Assembly: GCA_947652605.1 (NCBI GenBank)
Contig: OX393583.1
Coordinates: 9,465,222 to 9,529,221, forward strand
DNA length: 64,000 nucleotides
DNA from: Elmis aenea
Lineage: Eukaryota > Arthropoda > Insecta > Coleoptera > Elmidae
Direction of reading: 5' to 3'
Positions 23,344 through 35,351 of this stretch are shown in pieces. The translations under genes and the position numbers were made by a program. The notes under the pieces were generated by a model, which had not been told where the DNA came from, did not search any database, and worked only from the letters and a program-made list of their open reading frames with translations. Position 1 is the first letter of the stretch. Every line of letters begins with the position of its first letter.

Positions 23344-23563
23344 AATAAGTATTTGACATGGTTACATAAAACATCATGAAAATTATTTATTTATGGGACT
23401 AGTGTGAAACAAGCAAGAAAAAAACCGTATTTTGTATATTTTAATGAACATTTTGAACTAATCGGAGTCATGTGACTAACATTTCCTGTTTATAGGAGCA
23501 GTACATAATCAATGTTAATAATATTAACAGTTCTTAAACGTTACGTGTGCATTTTCAGGTACA

Positions 23564-24165
23564 TACAGGGTGAGTCATTAGTGAGGGATCGGTCGATTGT
23601 GGCTAAACGGTTTGAGATAGAAAGTCGATTCAAACGCTATTGAATAGTTTTTTTTTCCGAACACGATAAAATATTAAAAAAATTGAGTTACGAGCTTTTG
23701 AAAATGATGGAAGTTGTCACCTATTTATGAACACCCTGTATGCGTGATTCAAACTTTTTCGTATCGAGCTAATAGAGCAATGTTTTCTGCATGTCCTTAC
23801 CAAATTACAACTCTGTGCTTCGAAAAATGACTTCAGGAGAATTTTTTAAATTAAGACTTAAATACTTGAAAAATTTTGAAAATGATTTTTTTTTTGTGAC
23901 AAGACCGCATAAAAACCTGCAGTATTTTATATCGATGTAAAGCTAAAATGAAGGTGGTCAAGAATATTAAATAAAAAATGGGGTGTTGTATTTGAAATAT
24001 AAAAGTTGCTATTGGTTCCAGACAGGTGACTCACCCTGTATATTTAAAAATATTTTTATCGTGTTCGGAAGAAAAAAGTGCATGAAATACCGTTAGAATC
24101 AACTTTCTATCTCAAACCGTTTAGCCACAATCGACCGATCCCCCACTAATGACTCGCCCTGTATA
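23564..24165. mobile_element. 602-bp TACAGGGTGAGTCATTA element
   Basis: Left end TACAGGGTGAGTCATTAGTG then GGATCGGTCGATTGTGG; the right end is its inverse at 24110-24165. Further CACCCTGTAT motifs inside (near 23730 and 24033) show that it is a composite of repeated ends. Shares sequence with 14560-15110. Confidence 0.75.
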
Positions 24166-24424
24166 TTAACAGAAATAATCGGGCAGTAGGTACGTATTCT
24201 TAGGTACCAAGTAAATTTTTCATATCGACCAGAAAAATAAAACTTTATAACTCTTTTATGTAGAATGAACAATTTTGTTTTTCATGTTCGTTTAATTTTT
24301 TAATTCCAATGACAATACAGCTTAAAGATAAAAACAGGATTGTATTTGACATTTGAAACAAATTTTCAATATTTTTTAATTATCGATAAGAATATAACAA
24401 TATTGTGATATTCTGTATACTAAG

Positions 24425-25869
24425 CAGGGATGGAATAACGTTTTAAATCGTTACGTTATTGTATAACGTTATTTATTATTTTTTTCCGTTACATAACGTT
24501 ATAAATAACGTTAAAAAAATGAATTGTTATGTTATATAACGTATATAACATAAATTATGATATACAGGGTGTTTCTTAAATAATGCGAAAAAATTCGGAA
24601 GGTGATTCCATATTGAAAATAAAGTGGAGTCTTTTATATAACAATTTTTTCTTAGACGTCTCCTTTCGGAGTTGCACCCCCCTAAAGGGGATCGGTAAAA
24701 TTAGGTTTTTATTTTATTTCTCAAATTTAGATAAATGAAGGAGAATGATATTTGGTAGATGTTTTATATTATTAAAAGGTTTCCCACAGTATTATTTTCA
24801 ATCATCTTCCACTTTCATAAGGGGCTGATAAGTGCGACCCCTGTTGGTTTTGTAATCAGAACTTTTTGGTGAGTTGAAATTTTGCAAAAATTTTTTTTTG
24901 TTAGTTTGATTTAATTAAAACCTTTTTTTATTCTTTAGTTTTTCTCGTAAATCTTACAGTTTTGAGTAAAAAATTAAATGAGTGAATATGATGTTTATGT
25001 TCATATTGGGTAGAATTGACGGGCGTTTTAGCGTTGTCGCCGCGTACACGTCAAAATGAATTATACCCTTCACTTCTATCCAATATCGTTTTATATTGGA
25101 ATATTTGATGGTTCATGTTCATTCATATAATTTTTTACTCAAAAACTGTAGGTTTAACGAGAACAGTTAAAGAATAAAAAAAAACTTCTAAATAAATCAA
25201 GTTTTTAAAGAAAATTTAAAATTGCTAGATTTCAACCCACCAAAAAGTCCTGATAAAAAAACCAACAGGGGTCACACTTTTCAGCCCCTTATGAAAGTGG
25301 AAGATGATTGAAAATATTACTATGGGAAACCTTTTTATAAGTATAAATCTCCCACATTTATCCAAATTGGGAAAAAAAATAAAAACCCAATTTTACAGGT
25401 TCCCTTTAGGGAGGTGTAACTCCGAAAGAAGACCCTAAAGAAAAAAAAATATGAAAGACCCCTCTTAATTTTCGATTAAGTTTCACCTCCCAAATTTTTT
25501 CACATTATTTAAGAAACATGCTGTATAAAAATAATTTTTATTTGTAACTCTGAAATTATTTTTGGGATCTGTAAATGTAAATTTAAAAAATAGTACCTAG
25601 AAAATTACGTTGAGGTTGAGATATTTTATTTTCATTTTAATTTCTAAAATACAAACAAAATATTATATTTTCAGAAAATAAAAAGATCGCCATATAAAAA
25701 TTTAATTTATACAGATTAACGATACAAAATAACTTTTAACGAAACGTTATCGGTTATTATAACGTTATATAACGTTATAAAAATATCGTTACGTTATTGT
25801 ATAAAAAATTATAGTTGAATCGTTATTATAACGTTATCGGGTATCGTTACGTTACGTTTTCCATCCCTG
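24425..25869. mobile_element. 1.45-kb hAT with AACGTTAT-built ends
   Basis: Perfect 8-bp duplication ATACTAAG at 24417-24424 and 25870-25877. Ends are CAGGGATGGAATAACGTT and its inverse AACGTTACGTTTTCCATCCCTG type. The arms are repeated TAACGTTAT palindromes. About 970 bases in the middle are a second, nested foldback (24561-25527). Confidence 0.85.
24561..25527. mobile_element. 967-bp near-symmetric foldback nested in the hAT
   Basis: Starts TATACAGGGTGTTTCTTAAA and ends TTTAAGAAACATGCTGTATA. Nearly the whole length pairs with itself, including AAAGGGGATCGGTAAAATTA against its near complement near 25390-25410 and AGGGGCTGATAAGTGCGACC against the stretch near 25270. The loop is near 25030. 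A half copy lies at 60085-60322. Confidence 0.75.
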
Positions 25870-25877
25870 ATACTAAG

Positions 25878-26415
25878 TGTCCAAGAAAACGTGCAATACT
25901 GCAATGCATTAAAAATAAAACATACATCAACTTGCTTGAAAAATACTTCCTTGATTAGTTTGTACAAACGATGATATTTTAATTGTAAGAGCATGCAGTT
26001 TAGGTAGATATACAAACTTTAACTAAGTAAGCAAATAAGGTTAGCTACTACGTGTAGAAAGCTGTATACTATTCATAAAGTTGTTGATTTAATTAAAAAC
26101 ACGGATGTTTAATCTTGTACACTCAGAGGCGGCTTCAAACATTTGCGCTAACATAAGTTAAGGAGATGATGGAAAAAAACTCCGGGATATCGTATCGAGG
26201 TAACATGCTTAGTTTTCAACATACAAAATACAGATTTTGTTTAAAGTATAGCAATTTCTAGCTTAAAAATTTTAAATAATGGTATGTGTAGGATAATATT
26301 TTAAGGCAGAATGAGAGTAATCGATTTGGCAAAAAAGTTTCAAATTTTATTCAGATAGTAATTAGAATGTTCTAATTCCAATATACGTACTTCGATTTTA
26401 AATCTTTTTAGATTA
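25878..26415. other. Intronic DNA without recognisable feature
   Basis: No supported feature. Confidence 0.4.
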
Positions 26416-26997
26416 TCAGTAGTAATATAATAAGTGCATTAAAAATTATCGATAATTTTTGATAAATATGCCCGAATGCAAAGATTTGTCAAAAATTATG
26501 GATTATTTTCAATGCACGAGTTATATTTTGTTAAAAAATTTCCTTCACCTAACCTACCTGTCAAATTAAATGTATGTTACGTCAAATTTTACAAGTGCAG
26601 TCAGAGTGGTGCGTCAGGGGTATGGTTTAATCTATATTAAAGTAACGCTACTGGTCGCCGAAATTCGTCAAAAAATTATTAAGACCAAAATATTTAATTC
26701 CCTGTCCAAATTTATATTTTCAACCAATCACAAACTCTGATTTCTTAGAAACGACCAATAAACGCATGAAAATTTAATTGCGAAAAGGTTATAGTCAGTA
26801 TATGATTATGTTTATTGGTCGTTTCTAGGAAATCTGAGTTTGTTATTGGTCGAAAACGCAAATTTGTCAGGAGGATCAATGTCTGACAGGGGAATGTAAA
26901 ATTATTACCGTGTAATAATGCTCCTATTGGTAGTCTCTAGAAGAATTAAGATTAGTGATTGGTTGAAGACGCAAATTTGACAGGTGAAGGAAATTTT
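26416..26997. repeat. 0.58-kb dispersed foldback repeat, copy 1
   Basis: Matches 55264-55868 in inverse orientation over its full length. It is internally self-complementary: the stretch with TTAGAAACGACCAATAAACG near 26747 pairs with the TTTATTGGTCGTTTCTAGG near 26810-26830, and AAATTTCCTTCACCTA pairs with AGGTGAAGGAAATTTT near the right end. Confidence 0.75.
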
Positions 26998-28115
26998 CTA
27001 TTTAATTTTTACAAAATTATTAACTACAAAATAGATTGTCCTAATATTTTATCATTAATAAATTTTAACGTAGGCATACGACACCATTCTCTCTTTTATA
27101 TAACACCTTGTAGCACAAATGCCTTTTTTAACTCGCCAATCAACAGAATTCTTTACTCATATAACCAAACATTCATAAAGAATGATATATTCAGTGTATC
27201 ATTTCATTCATTTAAACATTACTCTAAAGTAATCTTATTTTAATTTAATCACACTTTACAACCGATGTATTCTATTATTAACGAGAACATAATTTGGGCT
27301 TGGCCTGTTTTGTTCTGTCCTTTGTAAATAAATAAATAAATAAATAAACAAATGTAGGGGTATTTTGAGAGTCCATAAAGACACTTAAAAGATAAAATGG
27401 ACCATTTATTATGAAAGTGGCTTAAGTCCATTTTTAGAAAAAAATGAGGCTTCTAATAATTTACATATAATTTAGTGTGGACGTTTTATTTATAGACAAT
27501 TTACAGTTTATATATTAAAATATAAATAAATATACCCGTACGTTTTTGCTAATTAAAAATTCTTTAGTTAATGAAATTGCGAAATCATGAAAATGATTCA
27601 AGTCTATTTTTCGTATTTTAATTAAACACTGGTCAGGCTAAGCAGTAAACTTGTGCCATTTTACAATTAAATTCGCCATGTAATAACAATGAAAATCTAC
27701 TGGTGTCATGCCTATTACTCTGTATGAATACGGCCCTGCCTAAACTAAAAACGATAAATCAAGTAAGCGTATGAATTTTAAGAGTTCGTGTAATCTTCTG
27801 AAAATAAATCATGGTGTTAGTGTTTCTTACATTTTATTATCTGTACGAGAATTACAAAATTTTATTATCAACGGTAAGTTCCATAAATAAATGGAGCACA
27901 GAGCAACGAAAATAATTTCTTGATGAATGACTTAATCAACAGATTTACGTAAATTGTTAAAAAAAAAGGTGGTCGTACTTTTACAATAATTTTTAGAGAC
28001 CATTTGCGTGTCCAGAAAAATTAAAAGGTATGTTAGATTTTGGTAGTTTAGTAAAAAATATTTTAAAAAACTTAAAAGATATCGTAAAACTTGGTAGTTT
28101 TTAACCCTTTAACAG
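26998..28115. other. Intronic DNA; AAAT microsatellite
   Basis: Contains an AAATAAATAAAT microsatellite at about 27324-27350. Open frames at 26959-27243 and 27249-27431 resemble no family and lack splice context. Confidence 0.4.
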
Positions 28116-28949
28116 GTAATGACCAGGGCCGGCCCAAGGTATGATGCAAGTGATGCACAGCATCAGGGCGCCCCCTTAAGGGGGCGCCTTACAGGATTAT
28201 TTCTTTAAATAAAATGTGTGCTGTTTTTAAAATTTTAAAATGTCAACCAAATTTAATGTCAAAATGAATTTTCTTTTAAATAAGCTTGTATAAAAATAAA
28301 TTTAAAACACGTGCCAGTATGGATGAGGCTAAATTTGAACCGCGCGCCAACACAGAACTCGGGTAATCAGAGAGTGGACAAAGCTCTGTGATTTCAATTT
28401 TAATATAAGTGATATGAGAGGACAAGGCTACGATAACGGCGCAAATACGACAGGTAAAAATAAAAGAGTTCAAAAGCATATTCAAAATTTAAATCCCAGG
28501 GCTTTCTTTATTCCGTGCCTGCGCATTCGTTGAATTTAGTTGTGAATGATGCCGCAAAAATGAATGTCGAAACAATTAGTTTTTTTTTGCTTTATTCAAG
28601 AACTTTAATTTTTTTTTAGTAGTTCTACTAAAAGGTGGGACATTTTAAAAAAGAATTTATCAAAATTAACATTAAAACCTTCATCTGCAACTAGATTGGA
28701 ATCTAGAGTTGAAGCACTGCGACCATTAAGATACGAAAATATACGACATTTTTGATAATAATAATAACGACTACAAAGCAGCGGCGCGTTTATGCATAGG
28801 CGCACTAGGCGCGCGCCTAGGGCCCCCAATTTTTGGGGGCCCCCAAATGGCCGAAATTTATAAAAATATATTATTTTTGATTTTTGCATCTTTTAAACAC
28901 GTGCATTTGTTTTGAAAGTAAACTATGTTTGTATAGAAGAAGAAACAAT

Positions 28950-29525
28950 ATCAATTGTGACGTAACTAGAGATCAACTGCTCCAGTTTTTGGCGCATGCT
29001 AAAGAGGAACGCCTTCAGTCACGTATAAAAATGTATGAGCATTTATTAATTGGACTGAAATCTACATTTCCGAATGTTGAAACTCTATTAAGGATTTATA
29101 AAACTATTTCAATAAGTAACGCATCTGGGGAACGCTCTTTTTCAGCAAATTTAGATATTCAGCATGTAGAATCAGCAAAAACGGAGAAGTGCGATTTTAA
29201 TGATGTAGTACAGTGGTTTCCAACCTTTTTGTACCTCCGCCCCCCTTTTTCATAAAAAAATATTTTGCGCCCTCCTCACTTTTCGTAACAATCTAATTTC
29301 ATAAATATTGATTTGATATAATAATTGTTTAATGGGCTACAAAACAATATACATAATTCTGTGTAAATAAAGTTCTTTTTGTTTGTTTGTATTTAAAAAT
29401 GATATTTTGGTAACAGCTGTGCGCCTGCCTTGCAACAGTCTCGCGCGCCCCTTGGGGGACGCGCCCCACAAGCTGGGAACCACTGATGTAGTAGATACAT
29501 TCACTAAAATGAAAGAAAGGAAAAA
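28950..29525 (+). pseudogene. hAT transposase C-terminal (dimerisation) domain relic
   Basis: Open from about 28950 to the nested insertion: DQLLQFLAHAKEERLQSRIK, then STFPNVETLLRIYKTISISN and ASGERSFSANLDIQHV. The FPN-LRI-(A/S)SGERSFS block is the hallmark of the hAT dimerisation region. The frame resumes after the 29211-29485 insertion as DTFTKMKERKKIL and stops, so the C-terminus is otherwise intact. The N-terminal and catalytic parts are absent, which indicates a deletion derivative. Confidence 0.8.
29211..29485. mobile_element. 275-bp hAT MITE, innermost level
   Basis: Perfect duplication ATGTAGTA at 29203-29210 and 29486-29493. Ends CAGTGGTTTCCAACCTTTTT and AGCTGGGAACCACTG. Related to 16133-16334. 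Confidence 0.9.
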
Positions 29526-29815
29526 AATATTGTGAAATATTAAAAAATGTAATAATAAATAATTTGATATATGTATAGTTTTTTATTGTTTGTACTTCAT
29601 CAAAAAAAGTAAAAATTTTACGTAGGTATTTAGTTTTTATACAAAATTGAAATGTGATATTAGGGCCCCAAAACCACACTGCGCCTAGGGGCCCCAAGTG
29701 GTATAAACGCGTCCCTGCTACAAAGTCGAAATGAGGAACAAAGTTTAGCTATAAAAATTAAAAATTTTAAATTTATTTGTTCTACTATTTTATAGTATGA
29801 AGTATTTAACAGATT

Positions 29816-30440
29816 AAATGTGGTAAGTAAAATGTTACAAGGTGTTAAGCAGCATTTAAAAAGTGCATTAGTTGCATTAGACGAATTAATATGTTTCATA
29901 AAGGAATTAAGAACAGATAAAAGTTTTAATGAAATTTTAGAATCTGCAAAAGAACTAGCTACAGAGTTAGAAATTGCACCAAAATTTATTCCGTCAAAAA
30001 ATGTACGAAGACGTAATATAAAGAAACAATTTAGTTACGAATCTGCCGATGAAACACCGATTGGTCCTAAAGATAAATTTAAAATAAATTTTTTTCAATG
30101 TTATTTTAAATAGGTACAGTACTGAACTCTTTAGAAGAAAGATTTAGCCAACTTAAAAATCACAATGATAATTTTAATTTTTTTACGAAATCAAAGAGAT
30201 AAAAAATATAGACAAAGAAATTTTTAAAAAACATTGTAACGATATCGGAAGTATGCTTACGGATGGTACAGACAAGGATATAAGTGCATTAGAATTATTT
30301 GATGAATTAAAGGTTTTTTGGTGACTTTGTAGATCTTAATACTTATTCAGATACAATTGACATATTAAATTTTATTTGTGCCAACAATTTGGAGTGTGTA
30401 TTTGAAAATGTAACCATGTTCTACGAATTTTTATAAATAA
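29816..30440 (+). pseudogene. Central transposase relic of the outer hAT
   Basis: The frame at 29820-30113 reads VKQHLKSALVALDELICFIK, then LESAKELATELEIAPKFIPS and NVRRRNIKKQFSYESADET. It continues in broken frames (LNSLEERFSQLKNHNDNFNF near 30124-30180) to about 30440. Such LA-x-ELGI-PxF and (R/K)RxxKxQFxYE stretches occur in ZMYM/TTF-type hAT proteins. Dead by stops and shifts. Confidence 0.65.
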
Positions 30441-30805
30441 ATAAAGAAATTATTGATAAATTTGCTAGCATAAAAGCCAGAAAAGTAAAATTTTAATATT
30501 ATGTTTGCTTATTTTATTTTGTTAAGAATTTAAGAATTTATAATAAGAGTAAATCCGTTTTGTTTTAAGTATACTACTTTGTACTTAGTACCTACTTATG
30601 TAGTGTTTTATGTAATTAATTCCATTACATACTCTATAAAGATTTATATTAAATTAAATTATTAATAACAATATTATATTTTTATTATTTTTATTACCCG
30701 AAAACTAGCCACTTTTGTCTTTAAATATATATAGGGGGGGGGGGGCGCTATAAGAGTACTTCGCAGCAGGGCGCCGACTACCCTAGAGCCGTCCCTGGTA
30801 ATGAC

Positions 30806-31500
30806 GAGCTTAGTTCATCAAGGGTTTTATGTGTCCAAAGTGGTCATCAAAATGTCTTGGTTTTTTTTATGCAACCTAACAACCTACATCTTAAACTGTG
30901 AGTTCCTACAGCAGAATCATCCTCCGAATCCGAATTTCAGATGATCGAAGTAGTGCAGGGTGCAGGGTGCAGGGTGGGCAAATTTCGATGTTTTCATAAG
31001 GAATCTCTTGTAAATAGGTAATTTTTAGATGAGTTTAATTGGCCAGTACTTAAGACATTTAAATTTTTAAGTTGTGTGTTTGGTTTAATACTATTTAAGT
31101 TAACAATTTCGTTGTTGAATAATCTATCGCATTGCCACCCATTCCATTCTACTTAAAAATACCAACACAAAATTTCAGAACTAAACCAAAATTAATTATC
31201 CGAGACTCGATAAAAATGCGCAACACGATAAAATTTAATTGTAAACGCTTGGTGTTATGACCTTGGAGATTCGCTCAGTTGTATGCAAATTTATGCGAGC
31301 ACAATACGATTCGAATTTAGCAATACACCGAAAAAACCGGATTGGGTACATGAAAAACTTGAAATATTTGTGAGATGTCGTTTTATCGAGATTTTCTGCA
31401 CTTTTTTTATTATCTAATATTGTAGCTTGTTTATCACATGTTATAAGGATTACATTTAATTTTCATAGACAATAAAAAAATGTGCATCAGTATTTTTATT
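30806..31500. other. Intronic DNA without gene
   Basis: A short GTGCAGGGTGCAGGGTGCAGG triplication occurs at about 30956-30978. Nothing else is recognisable. Confidence 0.4.
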
Positions 31501-32060
31501 TTAATAGAGGGGCATTCAAAAAGTTTGCAAAAAATGGAAGTCTTTTATTATCGGTTTTTCAGTAAACGTTACACTTGAAAACAGTTGGTGCAAGGCATAA
31601 AATTAATTTTAAGAAGAAGAAAAAGTTCTATAAAACTTTATGACACCGCATTATAGCGATTTTAAAAATATTCGCAAGAGTTGCAAAATAAATTCATAAA
31701 AAAAATTGTTTAGCTTTAAAAACGTGACCTAAAATGAAGTTTGACATTAAATTTCCAATTTTGATTTTTACAGTAATTTTAACAATTAAAAATTCTGTAA
31801 CAAATGGCTCAAATCTAGTGTCATATGAATTTTCTTTGAACTTTTTTTCATCTTAATAGTTTTAGGCCGTGCACCAAGTTCAATGAAAAATAAAATAATC
31901 TGAGAAATTGATAATAAACAACTTTTCCGATTGTTGCAGACTTTTAAAATGTCAAAAGTAGTATAAAAATAAAAATTTAAGGTAAAATTTCATTTAGGAT
32001 CATATTTTTAAATTTTAAACTGTTTCGTTCGTTTCCAGACTTTTTTAATGATCCTGTATA
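31501..32060. repeat. Dispersed repeat ending in CATTCAAAAAGTTTGCA / AATGATCCTGTATA
   Basis: Starts GGGGCATTCAAAAAGTTTGC and ends TTTTTTAATGATCCTGTATA. The termini are inverted relative to each other. Related interiors lie within the hATs at 9546-10557 and 40568-41967 (GTGCATGG/GACCATGCACCAACTTTT and AAATATTCGCAAGAGT blocks). Probably another member of the TA-inserting group. Confidence 0.55.
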
Positions 32061-32239
32061 ATAACACTAAGTATGTATACTGCTCAAAACAATTAAGGAA
32101 TATTTTAAATGTTTATTGCGAACTTTTAGATGATGATTTCGATAATCCTAAAAATTATTGAGATTATTTAACCAATAATATTTACACGTAACGTAACATG
32201 TAAGAATGTTAATTTGTAAGTACTAAAAACGTAGCTGTT

Positions 32240-32680
32240 GCTGCAAAATTGGCTTGGAAATGACATTTACTTGTTTTTTAATTGCAAACATTACCTGTTT
32301 ACGAAACCATGGCAAACTTGATAGTAAAATTTTTACAAAATCGTTATATTTTTGGCAAAAATTTCCCTATCAAAGTTTGCCATGATTTCGTAAAGAAGTT
32401 GTTTGCAATTAAAAAAGAACTAAATATCATTTCACAGTGAATTCTGCAGGAGCCGCTACATTTTTATCACTTTCAATGTAAACTTGTAACACATTAAACT
32501 TTTTAAAGTGTTCAAATTTAGCCATGTTCACAATACCACAATAAACAGTTATAAAATACAAAAGTTAAAAAATTTACTTGGATATGACGTTTAGTTGTTT
32601 AATAATTGCAAACATCACCTGTTTACGAAATCATGGCAAACGTTGATAAGAAAATTTTTACAAAATTCGTCATATGTCGT
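32240..32680. repeat. Small foldback plus a direct copy
   Basis: TTAATTGCAAACATTACCTG with AAACCATGGCAAACTTGATA (32279-32323) is repeated inverted at 32362-32425 and directly at 32600-32655. No coding content. Confidence 0.55.
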
Positions 32681-32900
32681 TTATTTTTGCAACAAATATA
32701 CAAAACTACATATTTTTGAATAGCTAAAAAAATCTCGTTCCTATAGTCATGATCAGCTAGGGTTTCTATTTAGAAATATATAAGTTTACTTCATATACCT
32801 ATCAAAAGTAAGGTTGCTAAGAAAATTTTAATTTTGTTTTTAAATTAAGCATAACAATCTGCATAAAAAATCTTACAACATTTTGTTTTAGTTTAATATA

Positions 32901-34731
32901 TACCGGGTGATTCAGTTTGACTGTCGCACCCCTATAACTTTTTAATTATTGAAAATAACCCCAACAAACCTTATATTTTTGGAAACGGCGACAAATTCTT
33001 TATTAAATGATGTGCATTTGTTATCTCTACGATGACGTATGTCAAATCCGCGATAAGCAACTGTTTTTTTTTTTAAATTACATAGTATAATTTTTTTTTT
33101 ATTTGGATAGAGAATTTCACTCTGAATCTGACCATGTATTAATATGTTTACATAAAAAAAAATTCGAGAAAAATCAGTCCAAAGTTTATTCAAATTATAG
33201 TAAACAGTCTATTTACCATGACAAAAAACGATCAAACCTTAAAAATCATACTGTAATTATAAATGGAAATGTATTGAAAATTAATTTTTAATAAAAATAA
33301 AAACTAATAATAAACGTCGACATAAAAAATTAGGCTTTAATGTATTCACATTCCAAACACAGTTATCCTCTATTTGTAACTGTTTGATTGAAATAAGAGT
33401 CTAATTTTTTTTATGTCAACGTTTATTTTTTGTTTTTATTTGTATTAAAAATTTATTTTTAATACATTTCCGTTGATAGTTAGGGGAAGGTGGTATATAC
33501 TGGGACACTTTTTTTAAATTTTGCGTAACTTTTGAACGGTTTAATTTGCATACCTCAAATTGATGTGAGATATTCATATTGCTTTAGTTTATCATTGCAT
33601 ATACAAAAAAATATTTTTTTAAAATAAAGGTACACAAATAGAGGGACTGTCCCACTATACACCACTTGTCCCCACATAAACCACCCCGTGGTACATTGTG
33701 GGACAGCAAAAAATATATATGAAATAAAGCACAAGTAATTAAAAAAAGGCTTAATTTTAATTTTTTATTTTAAAAACTTTCACTTTTCATGGGCATTTAG
33801 ACATTGTACTTTGAAAAATCAAACTAAAATTGAAAATGTTTTTTTGTTTTTTCAGTGCCCCCAAACGTAGTCGGTGCGCTTAACCTACACAGAATTTTTT
33901 TTTTCAACAGTCTTTATCTCTGTTTTTAGAGAAAGAAAATCTAAAGTCGGAAGTCTTTTTCAGAAAATTTACCTGATTATCATCATTGTCCCACAATGCA
34001 CCATGTGATCAATTTTTAAAAGCAACGATTTAATGAAAAACATGTAGGTATCATTATTTTAAGTTTTAACATTGTACATACATTTAATATACTGTAAGGT
34101 ACACCTACACCAAATTTTCTAATTGTTGTAAAATAAATAAAAAAGTTTTAGCACATAAACTGAATAACCACAAAAAAACAATGCGCAGTTACCAAACATG
34201 ACTCACATGTGCAAGTCACTATGACATTGTTTACGACACATACTGTAGACAGGATATAATGGGACTGCTTAACCGCTATTTTGATGTAAAAAAACTTCAA
34301 GTACGGGGTAACAGATGGCCAAAATCTCTGTTGTCCCACTATATACCATGTCCCAGTATATACCACCTTCCCCTATAGTATAATTTTTAAGATTTAATCG
34401 TTTTTTGTTTTGTTAAATAGACTGGTATGATTTGAATAAACTTTGAACTGATTTTTCTCGAAAAATTTCTTATGTAAGCATACTTTTCTAATACAAGGTG
34501 AAATTCAGAATTAAATTCTCTATTTGAATCAACAAATAAATGTTTACTATGTAATTTTAAAAAAAAAACAGTTGCCTATCGCGGATTTGACATACGTCAT
34601 CGTAGATATAACAAATGCACATCATTTAATAGAGAATTTGTCGCCGTTTTCAAAAATATAAAGTTTGTTGGGGTTATTTTCGATAATTAAAAAGTTATGG
34701 GGGTGCGAGTCAAACTGAATCACCCGGTATA
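32901..34731. mobile_element. 1.83-kb foldback, TACCGGGTGATTCAGTTTGA ends
   Basis: The left arm 32901-33100 is mirrored by 34560-34731 at high identity (GTTATCTCTACGATGACGTA and TTTGGAAACGGCGACAAATT and their inverses). A second pair of arms occurs further in (33270-33345 with 33400-33475). It carries a nested element at 33483-34373. A solo end of the same family lies at 38486-38657. Confidence 0.8.
33483..34373. mobile_element. 891-bp TA-flanked inverted-repeat element
   Basis: Terminal inverted repeats of about 25 bases begin GGGGAAGGTGGTATATACTG and are exact at both ends. TA is duplicated at 33481-33482 and 34374-34375, as for Tc1/mariner-type insertions. GTCCCACTATA-type and GTGGGACA motifs recur inside. 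No transposase frame is visible. Confidence 0.8.
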
Positions 34732-34734
34732 GAA

Positions 34735-35063
34735 GTTATAGCAAATTTTCAAAAATGATGAAATTTCATTTTTCGTCTAATGCCAAAATGAAAAGCGATA
34801 TAAAAATCTGACAATACAGGCGTTTTTCTGTCAAAAAAATGGCCCAAGAGACCGATATCAGATATTCGCTATTACGGTAACCGAGATACCCCGTAAATCA
34901 TTCGAATTTGGTCCTACTTTTATCAACAAAGGACATGGGGCCGTTTTGAAAGTATACCCAAAATAAACATGGATACGTTTTAGAAAAATTTTGTTGCAAA
35001 ATTATTATTTTTTACAAATATTAGCAACATCAGGCAGTCTCATTAAATTTAGCGCACCCTGTA
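34735..35063. repeat. Solo TACAGGGTG-type end
   Basis: Terminates AAATTTAGCGCACCCTGTATA. The interior has no recognised content; the left end abuts the preceding foldback. Confidence 0.35.
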
Positions 35064-35275
35064 TATTAAAAAAAAAAAACTAAACACTATCAGCATCGTC
35101 AAGTTTTGGCACCAATTCAAAATGCTTCACAGCTTCGACAGTTATAGAAGTAAAATAAAACAAATGTCAGCAAACCTATCAAACCGGATGTTGTTCTACG
35201 ACACACAATACAATTTTACAATCGGTGTTGAATTTAAAAGGAAGTGCGGCACGATAATAAACTTTGATAACTCAC

Positions 35276-35351
35276 CCAATGCCTTCATGTACTCATCGAA
35301 CTTGTCGCTGGAAGCCAGTTTGTACTTCTTTCCCAAGATAGCTTCAAGCAT
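35276..35351 (-). CDS. fabp: Fatty-acid-binding protein, distal alternative first exon
   Basis: Encodes MLEAILGKKYKLASSDKFDE then YMKAL and the first base of Gly, ending TTGG|GTGAGT. The phase is the same as that of the exon at 16616-16694, so splicing to 1594 gives a 135-residue protein through a 33.7-kb intron. Only the first few residues and ESSEH versus ASSDK differ. Alternatively this exon belongs to a duplicated gene whose other exons were lost, but no other FABP exon 2 is present in the window. Intactness and good splice sites argue for use. Confidence 0.85.

Larger units (their letters stand above)
28779..29717 (+). mobile_element. 939-bp hAT, middle level of the nest
   Basis: Perfect duplication CTACAAAG at 28771-28778 and 29718-29725. 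Ends CAGCGGCGCGTTTATGC and GTATAAACGCGTCCCTG with GGGCCCC-rich subterminal sequence. It retains a hAT transposase C-terminus (28950-29525), itself cut by a third hAT. Confidence 0.88.
28124..30797 (+). mobile_element. 2.67-kb hAT with transposase relics (outer level of a three-deep nest)
   Basis: Perfect 8-bp duplication GTAATGAC at 28116-28123 and 30798-30805. Ends CAGGGCCGGCCCAAGG and GAGCCGTCCCTG. Coding relics on the plus strand are: HSLNLVVNDAAKMNVETISF (near 28528-28588); STKRWDILKKNLSKLTLKPS then ATRLESRVEALRPLRYENIR (28624-28750); and, beyond the nested element, 29816-30116. These are the zinc-finger/hAT type common in arthropods. Stops and frameshifts make it inactive. Confidence 0.85.
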
